Positions 1 to 11,732 of a stretch of DNA of 64,000 nucleotides are shown in pieces. The notes under the pieces are model-generated. The model did no database searches and was not told the origin of the DNA. It saw only the letters and a program-made list of their open reading frames with translations. Numbering within the stretch: the first letter of the stretch is position 1; every line of letters begins with the position of its first letter. Both the position numbers and the translations under genes were made by a program. The DNA comes from Butyriboletus loyo (lineage: Eukaryota > Basidiomycota > Agaricomycetes > Boletales > Boletaceae): positions 1 to 64,000 of the forward strand of contig JBBPSI010000037.1 in the NCBI GenBank assembly GCA_038093515.1. Reading direction: 5' to 3'.

Positions 1-55
1 CGCCGGATATGATAGCGCCGGTAAAAGCGAGGGCAGCTATGACGCCTGGCCGCAT
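1..55 (-). CDS. 5' end of a putative secreted protein gene (partial)
   Basis: The complement of 53-55 is an ATG that opens a frame running off the left edge. The 18 codons visible begin M-R-P-G-V followed by a hydrophobic, small-residue stretch (AALAFTGAII), which looks like the start of a secretory signal peptide. No domain is visible, so the mature protein is unknown. The start was chosen because it is the only ATG that opens such a hydrophobic N-terminus here. It could instead be a chance reading of edge sequence. Confidence 0.4.
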   Translation of the reverse strand, partial: MRPGVIAALAFTGAIISG

Positions 56-755
56 GGTTGATGGCAGAAGAGAAAGAGGGGTAGAGAGCGTCGAGACAAG
101 TAGTGGTAATGTCGGGTTTATTTAATGTGGATGAGAAGTGTGGGGGAAACTTTGATTGATCCGTTTTATACGCACGCCGCCCTGGGACTTGCCGCGTGCC
201 GGGAAAACACAACTTTACTTGCGTACCGGGACTCTTCAAGTTCTGCCATAAAAATTGAATGTTTCCGCTGTCAACCTCATCCAAAACCAAAAGACACCGA
301 TAATTTCCGCACATCGTATGGATCCAGAAAGCAACGACGTATAGATTGCACAATAAGTACACAAGGTAGTGCTGCGGCATGGTTCGCCATTAAACAGACA
401 TTGCTTTAGATGAGTGGAAGATTAAGGCTGTACAAATGCGGCAGATAGAGGCGTGTAAAAAAGGCGGGCAAGACCAGTGGAAACGTTCAGAAAGCAAGGC
501 CAAGTAATAGCTATGGGAGCTCAAATGTGTATGCCGGACCAAAGTACAAGTGTGCGAGGTGATATGATCGAAACCGGTCGATGCCCATAGGTCGAAAGGG
601 TACTCCGGGAAGACGAGACGCGCAAGCAACAAGCAACATGGAGGTATCGGGCGTCGAACGCAAGGGAGATAGAATATACATAGAAAAAGGCCATTAGTGA
701 GCGACTGGAAGGTTGAAGCGGGGTCGACGGTAACGCCACGGTTGCCACAGGACGT
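56..755. other. intergenic region
   Basis: This 700-bp stretch lies between the putative secreted-protein start on the left and the stop codon of the Pumilio gene on the right. Both genes are on the minus strand, so it should hold the Pumilio 3' UTR and the promoter of the left gene. Short open frames here have no recognisable domain and no intron-joined continuation. A TTTATTTAAT stretch near 117-126 is the only TATA-like AT-rich spot. Confidence 0.6.
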
Positions 756-3700
756 TTACATCCCGTATCCATAGCTCTGGTAGGGATCGCTCAATGACCC
801 AGCGAGACCAACGTTGCCAAAGCCCACGTTAGCGTATGCCGACACACCGGAATAGCCGGCAGCATGGGTATGCGGGGGTGTCAAGTTGGCATTATGAGGC
901 GAGTTGTTTTGTAAAACATATCCATCGATGGAACGTGCTTGGAGGCCATGCAATTGAGGCGCCAAATGTGAATGACCATAAGAGCCTTGCCCTTGTATTC
1001 CGTAGAGATTTGTCTGGGATCCATAGATCTCTGCGATTGGGCCGTTGGGATGGATACTCTGTGGGAGGTGACGCCCAACAGCAGGGGGATGAGCTAAGCC
1101 CAGCGCCTGATTGCCAAGGTTCATGTTGATCATTTGATGTCCATGGTATCCGCCGCTATAGTTGTCCACTTGCTCACGTTGCAGCTTGTTTTGAATGCGT
1201 TTACCGTAGGGAGTATTGCGGATGAGTGGGAGAACCGGACGAATACCCTCGACGAGGAGGGTACGTTGGGTAGGTTCCGCGTAGTCCAGTGCGGTCTGGA
1301 TGTCATCAATAAGTGGCATTTCCAAGGAATATAATCACCAACTTGAACACAGTAATTGCCATACGAATCGCGCAACAACTTCTCCAGACGTGAACGATTC
1401 AACAATTCTTCGATGAGCATTTTTCTAGTACTGTGTTCGGCCACACGAATGCACTGTACGGCAAACTTGGCATGAGAAATTTGATCATAGCATGACAGCA
1501 CGACAAACCTTTTCAATAACATTGGAGCTGAATTTTTGAACCGAAAGAGCGCATACATTCCCTGTGAATTGACGGATCACTGCATCACTGAAGCGATTGT
1601 CATTCAGGTCCAAGATATACTGCACGACCTAGTAACCGGCATAAGGTTGACAACGTGATATTGTGGTGATGTTTCTTGGCACTCACATAATTTCCATAAG
1701 GGTCCTGAACCAACGTGAGAGCGTTGTAGGTGATCTCATTCACAAGTTGAATACGTTGGTGGTCGGAAGCGTGGTCAATGCATCGTTGTAGAACACAACA
1801 ACCGTGGCGGTGGGTTGCAACTTCGACGCAATTAGCAGCAACAGCATTGTAGATGAACTGCAAGGGATCAACGTAAGCGCGAATATAATCACAATGATGC
1901 GCGGCAAGTACCTGGTTGTCCTCAGGGGCGAGCTTGTTGAGACATTTCTGAATGACATGGTTGCCGTTGAGGTCCTTGATAAGCACAACAACATGGAGGC
2001 TGAGTGCCACAATAATAGAGTGAATCTGAACATTGTATCTCTGATCAGTCTAAATTCTCCCGTAAGTCTTGAAGAGAAAAGAAAAGTGAATCGGACTTGC
2101 CTGTCGCCTGGTAGACAGGAAGTCAATCATTTTTTGTACAGCACGAGTACCATGCATGTTGAGTGATATATTGACCAAGTCTTGCGCAACCGATTCGCAT
2201 ATAACATTCCGCTGCTCGTCGGTAGAATATTCCAAGAGTTTTTGGCACAAATAGTTACCAAAGGGATCTTCGCTTTATCAGTATGACAGCTGACTTAAGG
2301 CGCGCTAGCACCCACCTGTCATCAGATCGGCAAAGTGACCAAAGGTTTCGCGGAAGATCAAATCACGATGCTCTGGAACACCCTCCTCGAGCTTCTTTTG
2401 AAGGTATCGGCAGCCATGCTGATCCTTGCACAATGCTGGGATCTCACCCTGTAAGTCTTCAATGCGGGTACCAGCAAACCGGTTGACTATAGAGACGTTG
2501 ACGTGAGCTTCCTGGATCAGTCAAGGAACTGAGTCAGGGACTTACGATCCATATCACCGCGTTTGTGCTTGGGTCCGTGTAGACCGTTCATCTTGCCATC
2601 AGGTCCACCACCACGTCCAAGACCAAGACCATAACGAGACCCATTATGATGGTAAAGCGCAGTTGACCCACTGGCACCGTTGACTAGGGGACCGTTCCGC
2701 CCGGTAGTCTCAAAACCGTAAGTGCTGTAGCGAGAACTATCCAATTGACTGCTGAGCCCATACACCGAGTCTACACCATACTGCTGTATGGATGGATAAG
2801 AAATTTCAGCAACAGAAATAACAAATGCAATACCTCGAACGACAAGCCAGAATCACTGAATTGGCTAGATGGTAACCGAGACAACGACGGTTGAATATCA
2901 GTTTTCACCGAGTCGTCGAGGTGTTGGTTTCCTTGTGACGATAAACGACCACTCAGGTTTTGCCCATCTGGTGTGAGAGGTGTGCCCGGAGGTTGCAGCA
3001 GATGGTTATTGCTCCCGTTGGTGATGGATAGAGGTGTGGCAGGAACAGATCGCGTCGCGGTGCTGAGACTGTCAATGGCACCAGGAGAACCCCGACGAGA
3101 AGACGGAGCACCGGATGAACCAAGGCTCATCTGCGAGTGCTGTCCGACGTGTGGTGTCGACGTCCCAGAGACCGCGCCAGTGAGCTTCCCACTGAGATCC
3201 AACAGAGAAGAGGTCAACGTGAGCGTTGGGTTCGTCACTGTGCGACGTTCGGTTCTAGAGCTCAAGCCATCTGGGCCACGGGGGTTTCCCACGAACTGCG
3301 GCCATTCGGATGGCTTTTCACCGCGAGCTGCAAAAGAGTTCCGTGGGGAAGTCTGCGGACGATGAGCGAGGTCCAGTGCGGCGGATGCCGTCGAGAGCTA
3401 ACAAAAACCTGAAAAGTGATCCTCTACGCTGGAATGAGAATCTTACCTTATTCGCATAGGATGCAAACTTGTCATCATCCGATGTCGGAAGATTCCTCAT
3501 GGCATCTTGGTAATATGAAGCTCAATAGGCAAAGAATGATGCCATTCGAACTCACTATGCATCTCTTGGTCCAACTGCTCATCGAGCATCATGCCAACGT
3601 TGTATTGTTGACCAGGACGCACATGGTCGTCCTCCCTATATCGCCCTCTGGCCACAATAGATTGCGCGATTGCACCAGGACTTGGTGTGGAGCGGTTAGG

Positions 3701-4403
3701 TTTCTCCCCAGAAAATGCCATCCCGCGAAAATGCTCCACCAATTCTTCATCATGGCTGCTCGTGGAAGTACGGCGACTTGCTGGCATGCTCTTGGCACCG
3801 GCACGATTGTACTGCCCGTTCATACCGTGACCAGAGCCAAGCTCAGGTGAGAGATCGACGGAGGGGGCGTAAGTAACGGACTTGCGCATGTCGGCCACAG
3901 CAGAGCCAACGGCTCTCGAGAGAACATCCACGTCGACAGAAGAATGGGAAAGAGCCGACTTGATGAAGTTGTCCCCGTGCAAGACTGCATTGACGCGTGG
4001 TGGGGTGGTCGGGGCGGAGACGGCTAAACCGGCGGAGTCGTAGGGGATACAGAGCAGCTCCTGCGCTTGCTGCTGCTCCAAAACCCGCATCTGTTCCTCG
4101 AACAGCTTCCGCTGGACAGTACGCTGACGTTCGTGTTCCAAACGTTTCAGTTCGACGCGCTTTGTTAGAAGAGCCTGGTGAGAAGAAAGGAGGTACAAAG
4201 GAAGGGAGACTCACAGCTGAAATATCAGGCATGTTAGTACCCAGCCTCGCAGCCTGATGCAGAGAATTCTAATTTAGAAACGGGCGCTTGTATGGAAGGA
4301 GACATACCGAGTCTGCGAGGTCGAGGAAAGCAGGTGGACTCTGCTTTCTCCCATCCGAGACACGATTATCGGCGGAAGTAATAATGTTTTCAGCAATGTT
4401 CAT
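756..4403 (-). CDS. Pumilio/PUF-family RNA-binding protein
   Basis: Predicted post-transcriptional regulator that binds UGUA-type elements in mRNA 3' UTRs. The gene is spliced from many short introns. Exon 1 is 4403-4308, exon 2 4268-4215 and exon 3 begins at 4174, all phase-consistent. The N-terminal half is low-complexity with a Q/E-rich coiled stretch (KRLEHERQRTVQRKLFEEQM) and Ser/Pro/Gly-rich linkers. The C-terminal half holds PUF repeats: FAGTRIEDLQGEIPALC, KDQHGCRYLQKKLEEG, DPFGNYLCQKLLEYS, NMHGTRAVQKMIDF, DLNGNHVIQKCLNKL, HRHGCCVLQRCID, DPYGNYV, FAVQCIRV, DSYGNYCVQ and TPYGKRIQNKL. The tail after the last repeat is rich in Gly, Tyr and His and ends SYGYGM. The start is the first ATG of the only frame that splices cleanly into the coiled stretch. 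The family call is secure; its RNA targets are unknown. Confidence 0.93.
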
Positions 4404-5238
4404 CTTGAATAGTAAAGCAGAGGACGACTTTTCTTCCAAAGGAAGTTGAAGACAGAAAACAAATTGGACGAGGAAACAAGATTAGGAAACGGTAATGCTA
4501 GTTGCACAGTGGTAATCCTGTAACGGGGATGCAGGTGAGAAGAGATACACGGAGTGGGCCGTGGAGAACCGACCTTGAAGCCAATTTTGAGCCGTTCTAG
4601 AATGGACTGATGATACAATGCGGCCAAGAGGGCTGGTGGGGAGAACGCGCGGGGGACGCGAAGCAGAAGTGAGGGGGACGAGTGGGACGAGGAGGTCGTA
4701 GGCCATACCTTTCGAAGTGTCCGATTTTTTTTGCAGCGCAATGCAAGGGAGGACGCTGGATGTTGTGTAGTTAAGACCACCGAATTTAAGGCACTTCGGT
4801 AACGTGGGGATCAAAAAAGGCTGGGCTTACCCTCTTTTTTTTCAAAGTCCGCTACTTGAGATATGTTTTTTTACCTCTCGTAAATGCCGATCCATGAAAC
4901 AGAAAATTAATGTTACCACTCCACCTCGTCCCGGACGATGCATTGTGCAACATACCGCATCCTTTGAGCCACCTCCTCCTAGTACAATTTGTGAAAATAA
5001 CCCGTTATTCAATATCCCTTCGACAAGCGATTGGCCGTGACCGGGTCCGGCGGAAGGGTCCGTTGTCAATTCACTCCATCCCTTTCGCCCTTTGGTCATC
5101 CCCCGCCCGGTTGCTTTTAATCCTATCACGCCACGCCAACACGAACTTAATCTCGCCGCCAGCCTGGCTAAGTATTGTCGGGGATCTCACGGGACAATGT
5201 CAAACCGGCCCTGCTATCCGAAACAGAGCAAGCGTACA
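4404..5238. promoter_or_regulatory. Pumilio upstream region and UVRAG 3' flank
   Basis: No gene is supported in this 835-bp stretch. On the minus strand it carries T- and C-rich tracts and GT...AG pairs that could mark a 5' UTR intron of the Pumilio gene (for example a GTATGG donor near 4708 and a TTACAG acceptor near 4520). No splicing can be proved because nothing here is coding. The portion nearest 5240 is the 3' flank of the UVRAG-like gene. Confidence 0.4.
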
Positions 5239-8200
5239 TTAAACAAAGGAATCCATAGGAACGACAGTCGATACGGTACTCAGTGACATCGCAGGAGGAA
5301 GCTTTTCCCCTGCAGAGGCGGCACCGTTCGGTATCTGTCCATTGTCTCCTTGCTTCAGCTCCGAGGTCACACTCTGTTCCGCAGTCTCGACGATCACGCC
5401 CTTGATGGTGCGCCGGTCGTCGTCGTCATCTGGCTTCCCAGCACGACCAGGCTCCGCAACCTCCAAAGGGTTTGACAATACGTCTAGAAATGCACCGCTC
5501 TCCTGTGGTTCTTCCGTTGTGTCTGTCGTGAATTTCGCCGGCGGCTTTGGAGTAGTGGGTGAATTGCGTGAGCGAAAGAAGCCCGGAAGAGGCGGAAATC
5601 CGAGGGAAAGCTTCGAGTACCGCGAGAGCGTACTTGTACCTCCTTCGCTCTGACCAACTTTTGGCGTGGCCGCGCCACTACTTGGAGAGGCGCCTGGCTC
5701 TTCAGGCAGCTCAGCAGTTGACAGACTTGAACTCCGCCCCGCCCTCGGTGTTTCGGACACCCGATTGGTAGCAAGTGGAGATGCCGCACGAAGGGGTGTG
5801 GCTAGTCCTACCGTAGACGGTGAGTCCTGACACTGCGGGTTGCTTAGACCCCCATCAGAACCGTCGAAGGAGACCAAGGTATTCACTCACCGAATACTTG
5901 CACACTCCCCGTCAGTAAGTGTGAGTAGCAAGTTTTTCAGATTAGGCAGTGTATGTCGCATATCAAGCGCTCGCAAGTCACCGTCCGCCATAAGCTGGAG
6001 CACCCGTGAGAGTTACCGCCAGGTTGGATTGCAACATGCTTACCATTTCTATATCCTTGTTAAGGAGGAACACTGCATACTCAAACCTATACGTATCCAC
6101 GCCTTTCGAGAAGAGGGGAAACCTACAACTTGTAAGTCAATGAACCATATTAGGAAGAAAGCTCTGACACACATTCGAGGGCCAACCATTGCTGAGATAT
6201 TGTCTCTGATCAAACTCCTGCTCCCAATGTACGTTATTGGATAGACGAGACCTTTCCCCATATACACGGAGAGGAGCTGCACAAGATGGGCTGCGTATCC
6301 CAAAGCTGTTGCCACCGATTCTTCTGTGACCTCCTTGTGAGATGGAAGCGACAGGGGGGGCGCGGGTTCATTGGAATGAAAAGGGATGGGCAAAGCAACG
6401 GCGAGAATTGTAAAAAGGAGTTCTGACGGGGACAAAAGTTCAATTGGGTATATTGTAGCGAGTGTCGATATGAGTGACGTTCGGATGGGTGGGAGGCAAT
6501 TTCGAATGGCAATGAGATTATTCCTGATGCGATAGGTCAACTTGGACAAGGAAACCCGACCTGGCTAGACCTACCTCTCCTCGGTGACTTCAGCCATCTG
6601 ATCCGAGAGCATGGTCATCTCTTGAACTGGCAACGCCCTCGCCTGTGTAAGACAGTCCCTCCGAGTCCGGATCTGCATCCGGCGCGTAGCGAGGCCGTCA
6701 CGTACTGAAGAAGAAGGTGAAAGGCGTGTTGCGTGGCGAAATGAAGGAAGCACGATCTCGACATACAACGATTTGATCCTTCAATTATGGCCTGGGTTTC
6801 GGCCCGCCAGTCATCAATGCGCGCTTGACGTTCGGAAGCTTCGCGTTTCTGTAAATATGGCGGTAATTACATAACATGACAATTCTGCACTCGTGTACAT
6901 ACCAAAATTGAAGCTTTTGAAGCATGGTCTTTGGAAAGGCAAATATCAGTTTCCCTAATGACATCACGGAGTGACTCTTCTGTGTCTTGTATACTAGCTT
7001 GTAGAATCACTAATCTGAACGAGGTAAGTGAAACGATATACATTGATCCGTTTGGGCCTACTTACTGCAGAAGCTCCTCCAAGTTGGCCGTCCTCGCTTC
7101 CAATTTACGGGATCTCCGGGAAACACCTAATAGCGACTGACTACCTCGTATTATCTCGTGGGACATTGAAGGAATAACTTCTGTACTTTGAATGAGTTTG
7201 CGGCCTTCCAACTCTGGGTCCGTATTGTAACCCGACAGTGACGGTGACCGCGAGCGAGACCAGGCGGGAGGTGGCAAATGAAAGCCTTGGCCAGTCGGTA
7301 GGAAGGACATTACGAGCGTGTTCGAAGGTAACTGCGACGGATGGTTCTCGAGCTTATAAAAGCAATGCAACGAATGAGTCGACGAGTTCGCTATATAGGT
7401 CTCTCGCACCTACTTCGGGAGACAACGGTATCAAATCCGACAAGCAAAAGTCCCATTGTTCCAGCATCTTCCACCGTAGACTCCGAGAGGTGCCTCCAGT
7501 GTCGTCACTGACCTTCTGTTTACCCTTGGCGTTTCCCGAATGCATGGCGTCGAGATCAACTTTTGCCCAAAGTTGGATTCTGAGCTTGTTTGCGCTCAGA
7601 TTCGTGTGTTCTGAAAAATCGGACTGAGATGAAGCATCGAGGCTGTAAAATGGATTTGTAGAAGGACGATGTATCGGTGCGATGTAATTGGGGACCTTGG
7701 GGAATACGGACACTTCTGCGGAAGACGGAAGGGGAGAATGGTGACTCGAACACTTTTGCAGTGGCGCAGAAGACGACACCCTATGTGTTTTTACAACTAG
7801 TGAAGATGAGGATACTTGTCGTGCCGTAGGCTGTGATTTCCCCTTTGACACGGACAAACGCGAAGTTGCATGCGAAGTTGCAGGTGCGGAAAGCATCTTT
7901 GCCGCTCCTGTGCTAACAGACCGGGATATTCTTGCTCCTTTGCGACCAGTTTGCGCCGAAGCATTCGAGAGCGTCGCCGATGTAGCGGGGAGTGGGGAGG
8001 GTCCACTGTCGGCGCGAGACCTCGATTTCCCATTAACCGACGGTGGTGATGGCGAAAGAGGTGGTGGTTCAGGGACAGTTATTGTTATAAACGTCTCCAC
8101 GAGACGCGACCTGACGACCTTCTCCAAGGTCCGCTGAGAGTGATCGAAATAAAGCGTTGAAATAGGGTTATTTGAGATCGAATTGGTGGATGCTGCAGAC

Positions 8201-8782
8201 GAAATACTTGCTGAGAGACCATGCGAGGAAATGGTAGAGGTTGTCCGGTTCCGAGTTTGTCTCGCACCCGGAGTAGAAGTGTTGGTCACCAATGAGCGAG
8301 ACAAGGCATTTCCCAAGCCAGATGTTGGCCCTACGCTGCCTCCAGCCGGAAAGCCCACTCGTGACTGTGTCCTCCGCCGCCCCCTTGCCTCCCCGCCACC
8401 CCTCATCTCTCCAGCGACATCATCCATAGGGACATTCTTCAAGGTGTTGACCGAGGTCGTAGATATTCGCCGAGGTCGCCTACGCAGTAGAGTCACGTCA
8501 AGATCATCGGATAGGTTACCAAGGGGTGTGAACTGAGAATATGTTGCTGGTTGGGAGAGGGCTGAGGCAAAAGCGTCACGGACAGGAAAGGGTGTGAGAT
8601 TGCGTATCTGGATGGACGTCAAGTGTCGAAGGCGGCGCTGGAAGTAACCCTGGTGCAGGAGAGTCATTCAAGTGCGTGCTCAAACGTATAACAATACTCA
8701 CCTCGCTGTGACCCGGCTTCGAGTCTGGGTCGAAGCTGGTCGATCTGGGTGTTGGCAACACGTCCTGAGCATTACCCGACAT
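5239..8782 (-). CDS. UVRAG/Vps38-like (Atg14/UVRAG family) PI3K-complex subunit
   Basis: Likely regulatory subunit of the Vps34 phosphatidylinositol 3-kinase complex acting in endosomal sorting or autophagy. Exon 1 (MSGNAQDVLPTPRSTS...) joins at 8701 to an exon starting GYFQRRLRHLTSIQIRNLTPF. A long Ser-rich disordered stretch follows, then a C2-like segment (NKLRIQLWAKVD...WKMLEQWDFCLSDLIPL) and SNTLVMSF, a match to the UVRAG signature. Next comes a coiled-coil region (EARTANLEELLQ, ERQARIDDWRAETQ). The C-terminal Atg14/UVRAG domain carries YPITYIGSRSLIRD, the FPLFSKGVDTYRFEYAVFLL core and NKDIEMLM. A disordered, Ser/Pro-rich tail follows, ending at a TAA at 5241-5239. The conserved FPLF-KG and LNKDI-LM elements separate it from unrelated coiled-coil proteins. 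Assignment to Vps38 rather than Atg14 rests on the C2-like part and overall length, and is an inference. Confidence 0.85.
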
Positions 8783-8954
8783 GTCCGCAGGTCAAGATGC
8801 CCAAATGTTAGCAGCAGGATCGCTTTGTCGGTGAGCGTATGAGCGGCGGAGCAAGCGTTGACTGTGCCGGCGTGTGGAGCGGAGGCAGCGAGTGATACTT
8901 TCAATACTTTCCTTTCCTGGACCTGACACACATCCACTTGTACGCTTGTACGCT
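8783..8954. promoter_or_regulatory. divergent promoter region, UVRAG-like / unknown protein
   Basis: 172 bp separate the start codons of the UVRAG-like gene (-) and the downstream plus-strand gene, so both promoters and 5' UTRs must overlap here. I see no clear TATA element. Confidence 0.6.
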
Positions 8955-10489
8955 ATGCAGACTCAATCCCAAACCCCCAACAATGATTCTAAGACCACGG
9001 GTGCTCTTGGACGGGCAGTAGCTCCATCCGTCGCTTTGCCACCACCGCCCGCGCCCGCAGATAAAGGTACCATGCTGGAGCGTGAGGCCAACGCGTTGTC
9101 ATCTTGCTTCAAGGCAAGTGCAAGTTCCATTGTGTTTGAGTGATGTACTTCATTTCGAATAGAATGCAGTCGTAAAGACTGGTCAAATCTATGCCTTCCA
9201 CGCCGACGCACGCAGACTGTAAGTAAAGGACTCGACTATAGTTCAGAGGGACGAAAGCATCGTCCTAATACTACTCGTTCTGGTAGAGGGATCCACAAGT
9301 ATGCCCCGTACCCGCCACGTACACTGACAGCCTCTCTCGGTCGCGAACTCGAAAAATACGATCAACTATGTGATGCCATCGAACTGCAGTTGGTGAGCAA
9401 CTTTCTTCCATCCCCTAGCCACCCTCTCGAACATCTTCGCATCAGTTGCGTGCTATTTCAGTCTTGAAGCGAGATTTAACCCGCGAGGAACGTCGTGCGC
9501 GAGAGGCTGAGCAAGCTGCCATCGCAGCCCAGGCGCTCAAATTCCCTCTGCCATCTGTCGAGGCCGGTGACGTTGCGATGCCTCCCCCATCTACTCCAGT
9601 TCAAGGCTCTCCACAGGGACCTACTCCACATATACATATATCCATGCGTCGTCAATCCGCCATCTCGTTGTCTTCTCTCAATCGGAATGCTCTCCCGCCC
9701 AAGCTTGATCTCTCTTCGTCTTCCATGCGCATCTCAGCAGAAGAGGTGGCGTTGTTTCCAACTGGCCTCGTCCCGTCTCCCGTATCACTCGCCCCAAAAT
9801 CAGCTCGCCCGTCAGCGACGGCCGACATTGACCTCATGGCAGCATTCGCCTCGGCTGCAGCTGCCAATTCAGGCAGTCAGCGTGTCGATATCGACCTTAC
9901 TATGTCAGACAGTCCACCGACAACGATGACCAGCATCGACAATGCTCTGGGAAGTTCTGCTGATAAACCCATCGAACTTGACCTCGATGCCATTGACATG
10001 GAGATGTCGGACATGACGAATCTGTTTGGGGACGCCCCAGAGTCCACGTCCGGAGACGGGCAGACGACAGTGGATAGCCTTTTTTCACCTGCAACAGCCG
10101 ATTCGGGCGCGCCACCATCAGCGAATGAGGTCCCGCAGGCTCAAAAGGCGGGCACGGCGGATGATAATATCGACATGGAGATCTTGGGCGCTCTCCATGT
10201 TGAGCATGGTGGCCAGGCCGAAAAATTGTTTGTTTCGGTGGCGGACAGGTCTAGCGGTGGGAACCAGCAGCCTACGCATGCCGGGAGCAGTACTATTGCC
10301 CCACCTGCGTCGTTGGTGCCCGGTTTCACTCAAGCCAGTATGCCAAGTACTGTGGGTGGATTCGATCTGTCTACACTGGACCTATCGATGGACCCGGCAT
10401 GGCATAGCATGAGTTTGACAGATATGGAGGCACTTTTGAATATGCCCTCGTCGGGGAGCAACCAGGAGGGACAGAGATCGGGACCGTAG
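8955..10489 (+). CDS. unrecognised protein with acidic, Asp/Met-rich C-terminus
   Basis: Four exons: 8955-9113, an exon ending ADARRL, an exon ending AIELQL, and a long last exon from about 9446 to the stop. The first intron uses a GC donor (GCAAGT). Residues around 40-110 form a compact, probably helical region (MLEREANALSSCFK, GRELEKYDQLCDAIELQL, SVLKRDLTREERRAREAEQ). The rest is low-complexity, Pro/Ser-rich with repeated acidic patches such as DIDLMAAF, DIDLTMSD and DAIDMEMSDMTNLF, and a hydrophobic-acidic end (LSMDPAWHSMSLTDMEALL). The layout of a short helical head plus an acidic tail resembles transcription-coactivator subunits such as fungal Mediator tail proteins, but I see no diagnostic motif. 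Gene structure is well supported by phase; function is unknown. Confidence 0.75.
9114..9164 (+). other. GC-AG intron
   Basis: The intron opens with GCAAGT immediately after the Lys codon AAG at 9111-9113 and closes at AATAG before AATGCAGTC. Only this join gives an open frame (CFK-NAVVKTGQIYAF) that continues through two further standard introns. GCAAGT after AAG is the classical context of a GC donor. Confidence 0.7.
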
Positions 10490-10650
10490 GGATATCAGGA
10501 AACTATACTATTACAGTCTGGCAGCTCCGACTCTGACTCTGGCTAATACTCATTGACATTCACGATTGCCAGACGTCCCGATAATCAACCTATATAATCA
10601 CTGAACCACCGCCAATGACAAGTTGATGAGGGCACTAAAGAGTCCCCAAC

Positions 10651-11676
10651 TCAGGGGGTATCCGTAGTAATGAATTTCTCCAACTTCTTTTGCAGAGGAT
10701 GTCCGTTACGGACACCGACGGCGCAAAAAGTCGCCGCGAGGTCGGTTGCAAGATTGAGTCGCTCCTCCGGATTTATCTCCTGCACTTCTAAGAGCTCCCG
10801 CACAGCGCGTGCGAGTCGACTCTTGGGGAGATGACACTTGTCTCTGATGGGTGCAGCTCCTGGCCTCCGTTTCTTCCCCTTCATCTTAGGAGCAGCCAAT
10901 AAGGGCTCGATAAACTCCGTCCTGAATCTCCTCAACGCCAAAGCTGCCAAAGGAACGACGCGATCCAACGTACTCGCGGCTTCCGCACATTGTTCGGCCA
11001 GAGCAAGGGCCTCGGCTGAATCACCTTCCTCGTACCCCCACTTCTTCAGCTCCAAGATCCTCCTCTCCTTTAATTTTTTGGCGATTTTTTCCCGTGTGTC
11101 CCCCTCTTCGACGGACTTGGCGACAGCATCGAAAATGTCGCTCAGTGTGAGCCAACCTCGATCCTCGTCCACGGCGCGCTTGACATAGTGTCTATTGACG
11201 TAATTGAGGAGTCGGTTGACGGAATATGCACCCATGCTATAGCGCTTGAAGCACGGGATGACATACTGGACGAGCGTAGTGTCGTCCTCGGGTGCACCCA
11301 ACAGCATCTCCCGGGCGAGGTCCATATAGTACTTGTCGAGGTGCTCGTAAAGATCTGTACCGCTGGCCTGCCTCGCTGTGTCCTTATCCACACCACAGTC
11401 CGCCTCGTGTGGAGAACGCGTACTCGCGGCCTCGGACTGAGCGGTGAAGTAGTTGTATGTAGCGGTGTGGATGCCCATGTGGTATGAAACATCGATGGCA
11501 GGCGCCCTGTCGATGTTGTTAGTCTGGGAACGGACGATGTGGTTCAGCGCGGGTAGAATGTAGCCCCAGAGGGAGGGCAGCGAAGCGGAGGGATTGGCAC
11601 TTCCCGCAGAGGGATTCGGCATCGGAGGTAGCAACGCCGTGACCCCTTCTGTCTGCTTTCCCTTTCCCTTGGACAT
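10651..11676 (-). CDS. cullin N-terminal-domain-only protein, intronless
   Basis: A single uninterrupted 341-codon frame. Residues roughly 35-185 match the first cullin repeats: LWGYILPALNHIV, YHMGIHTATYNYF, DLYEHLDKYYMDLAREML, LVQYVIPCFKRYSMGAYSVNRLLNYVNRHYVKR and a following DRGWLTL. In the family this part binds the substrate-receptor adaptor (Skp1/F-box). The rest is a Lys/Arg-rich extension with no cullin-homology or neddylation domain, so the RING-binding part of a real cullin (about 750 residues) is absent. It cannot be a complete ubiquitin-ligase scaffold; a decoy or adaptor-binding role is inference. A TATA box sits 51 nt upstream. Lack of introns beside intron-rich genes suggests a derived or retrocopied origin. 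Confidence 0.75.
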   Translation of the reverse strand: MSKGKGKQTEGVTALLPPMPNPSAGSANPSASLPSLWGYILPALNHIVRSQTNNIDRAPAIDVSYHMGIHTATYNYFTAQSEAASTRSPHEADCGVDKDTARQASGTDLYEHLDKYYMDLAREMLLGAPEDDTTLVQYVIPCFKRYSMGAYSVNRLLNYVNRHYVKRAVDEDRGWLTLSDIFDAVAKSVEEGDTREKIAKKLKERRILELKKWGYEEGDSAEALALAEQCAEAASTLDRVVPLAALALRRFRTEFIEPLLAAPKMKGKKRRPGAAPIRDKCHLPKSRLARAVRELLEVQEINPEERLNLATDLAATFCAVGVRNGHPLQKKLEKFITTDTP

Positions 11677-11726
11677 CGGTACCTGAGGAATGGCACTACT
11701 ATGCGCTGACTGATGGCGGCTTCTGT

Positions 11727-11732
11727 TTTATA
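11727..11732 (-). promoter_or_regulatory. TATA box of the cullin-like gene
   Basis: The minus strand reads TATAAA here, 51-56 nt before the start codon, inside an AT-rich patch (TATATAGTATAAAAC). It is one of the few clear TATA elements in the window. Confidence 0.5.

Noticed and set aside
673..680. TGTATATT on the minus strand just past the Pumilio stop codon, resembling a PUF-binding site (possible autoregulation)
   Set aside because: It differs from UGUANAUA at the last position, and a single imperfect 8-mer in an AT-rich flank is not significant.
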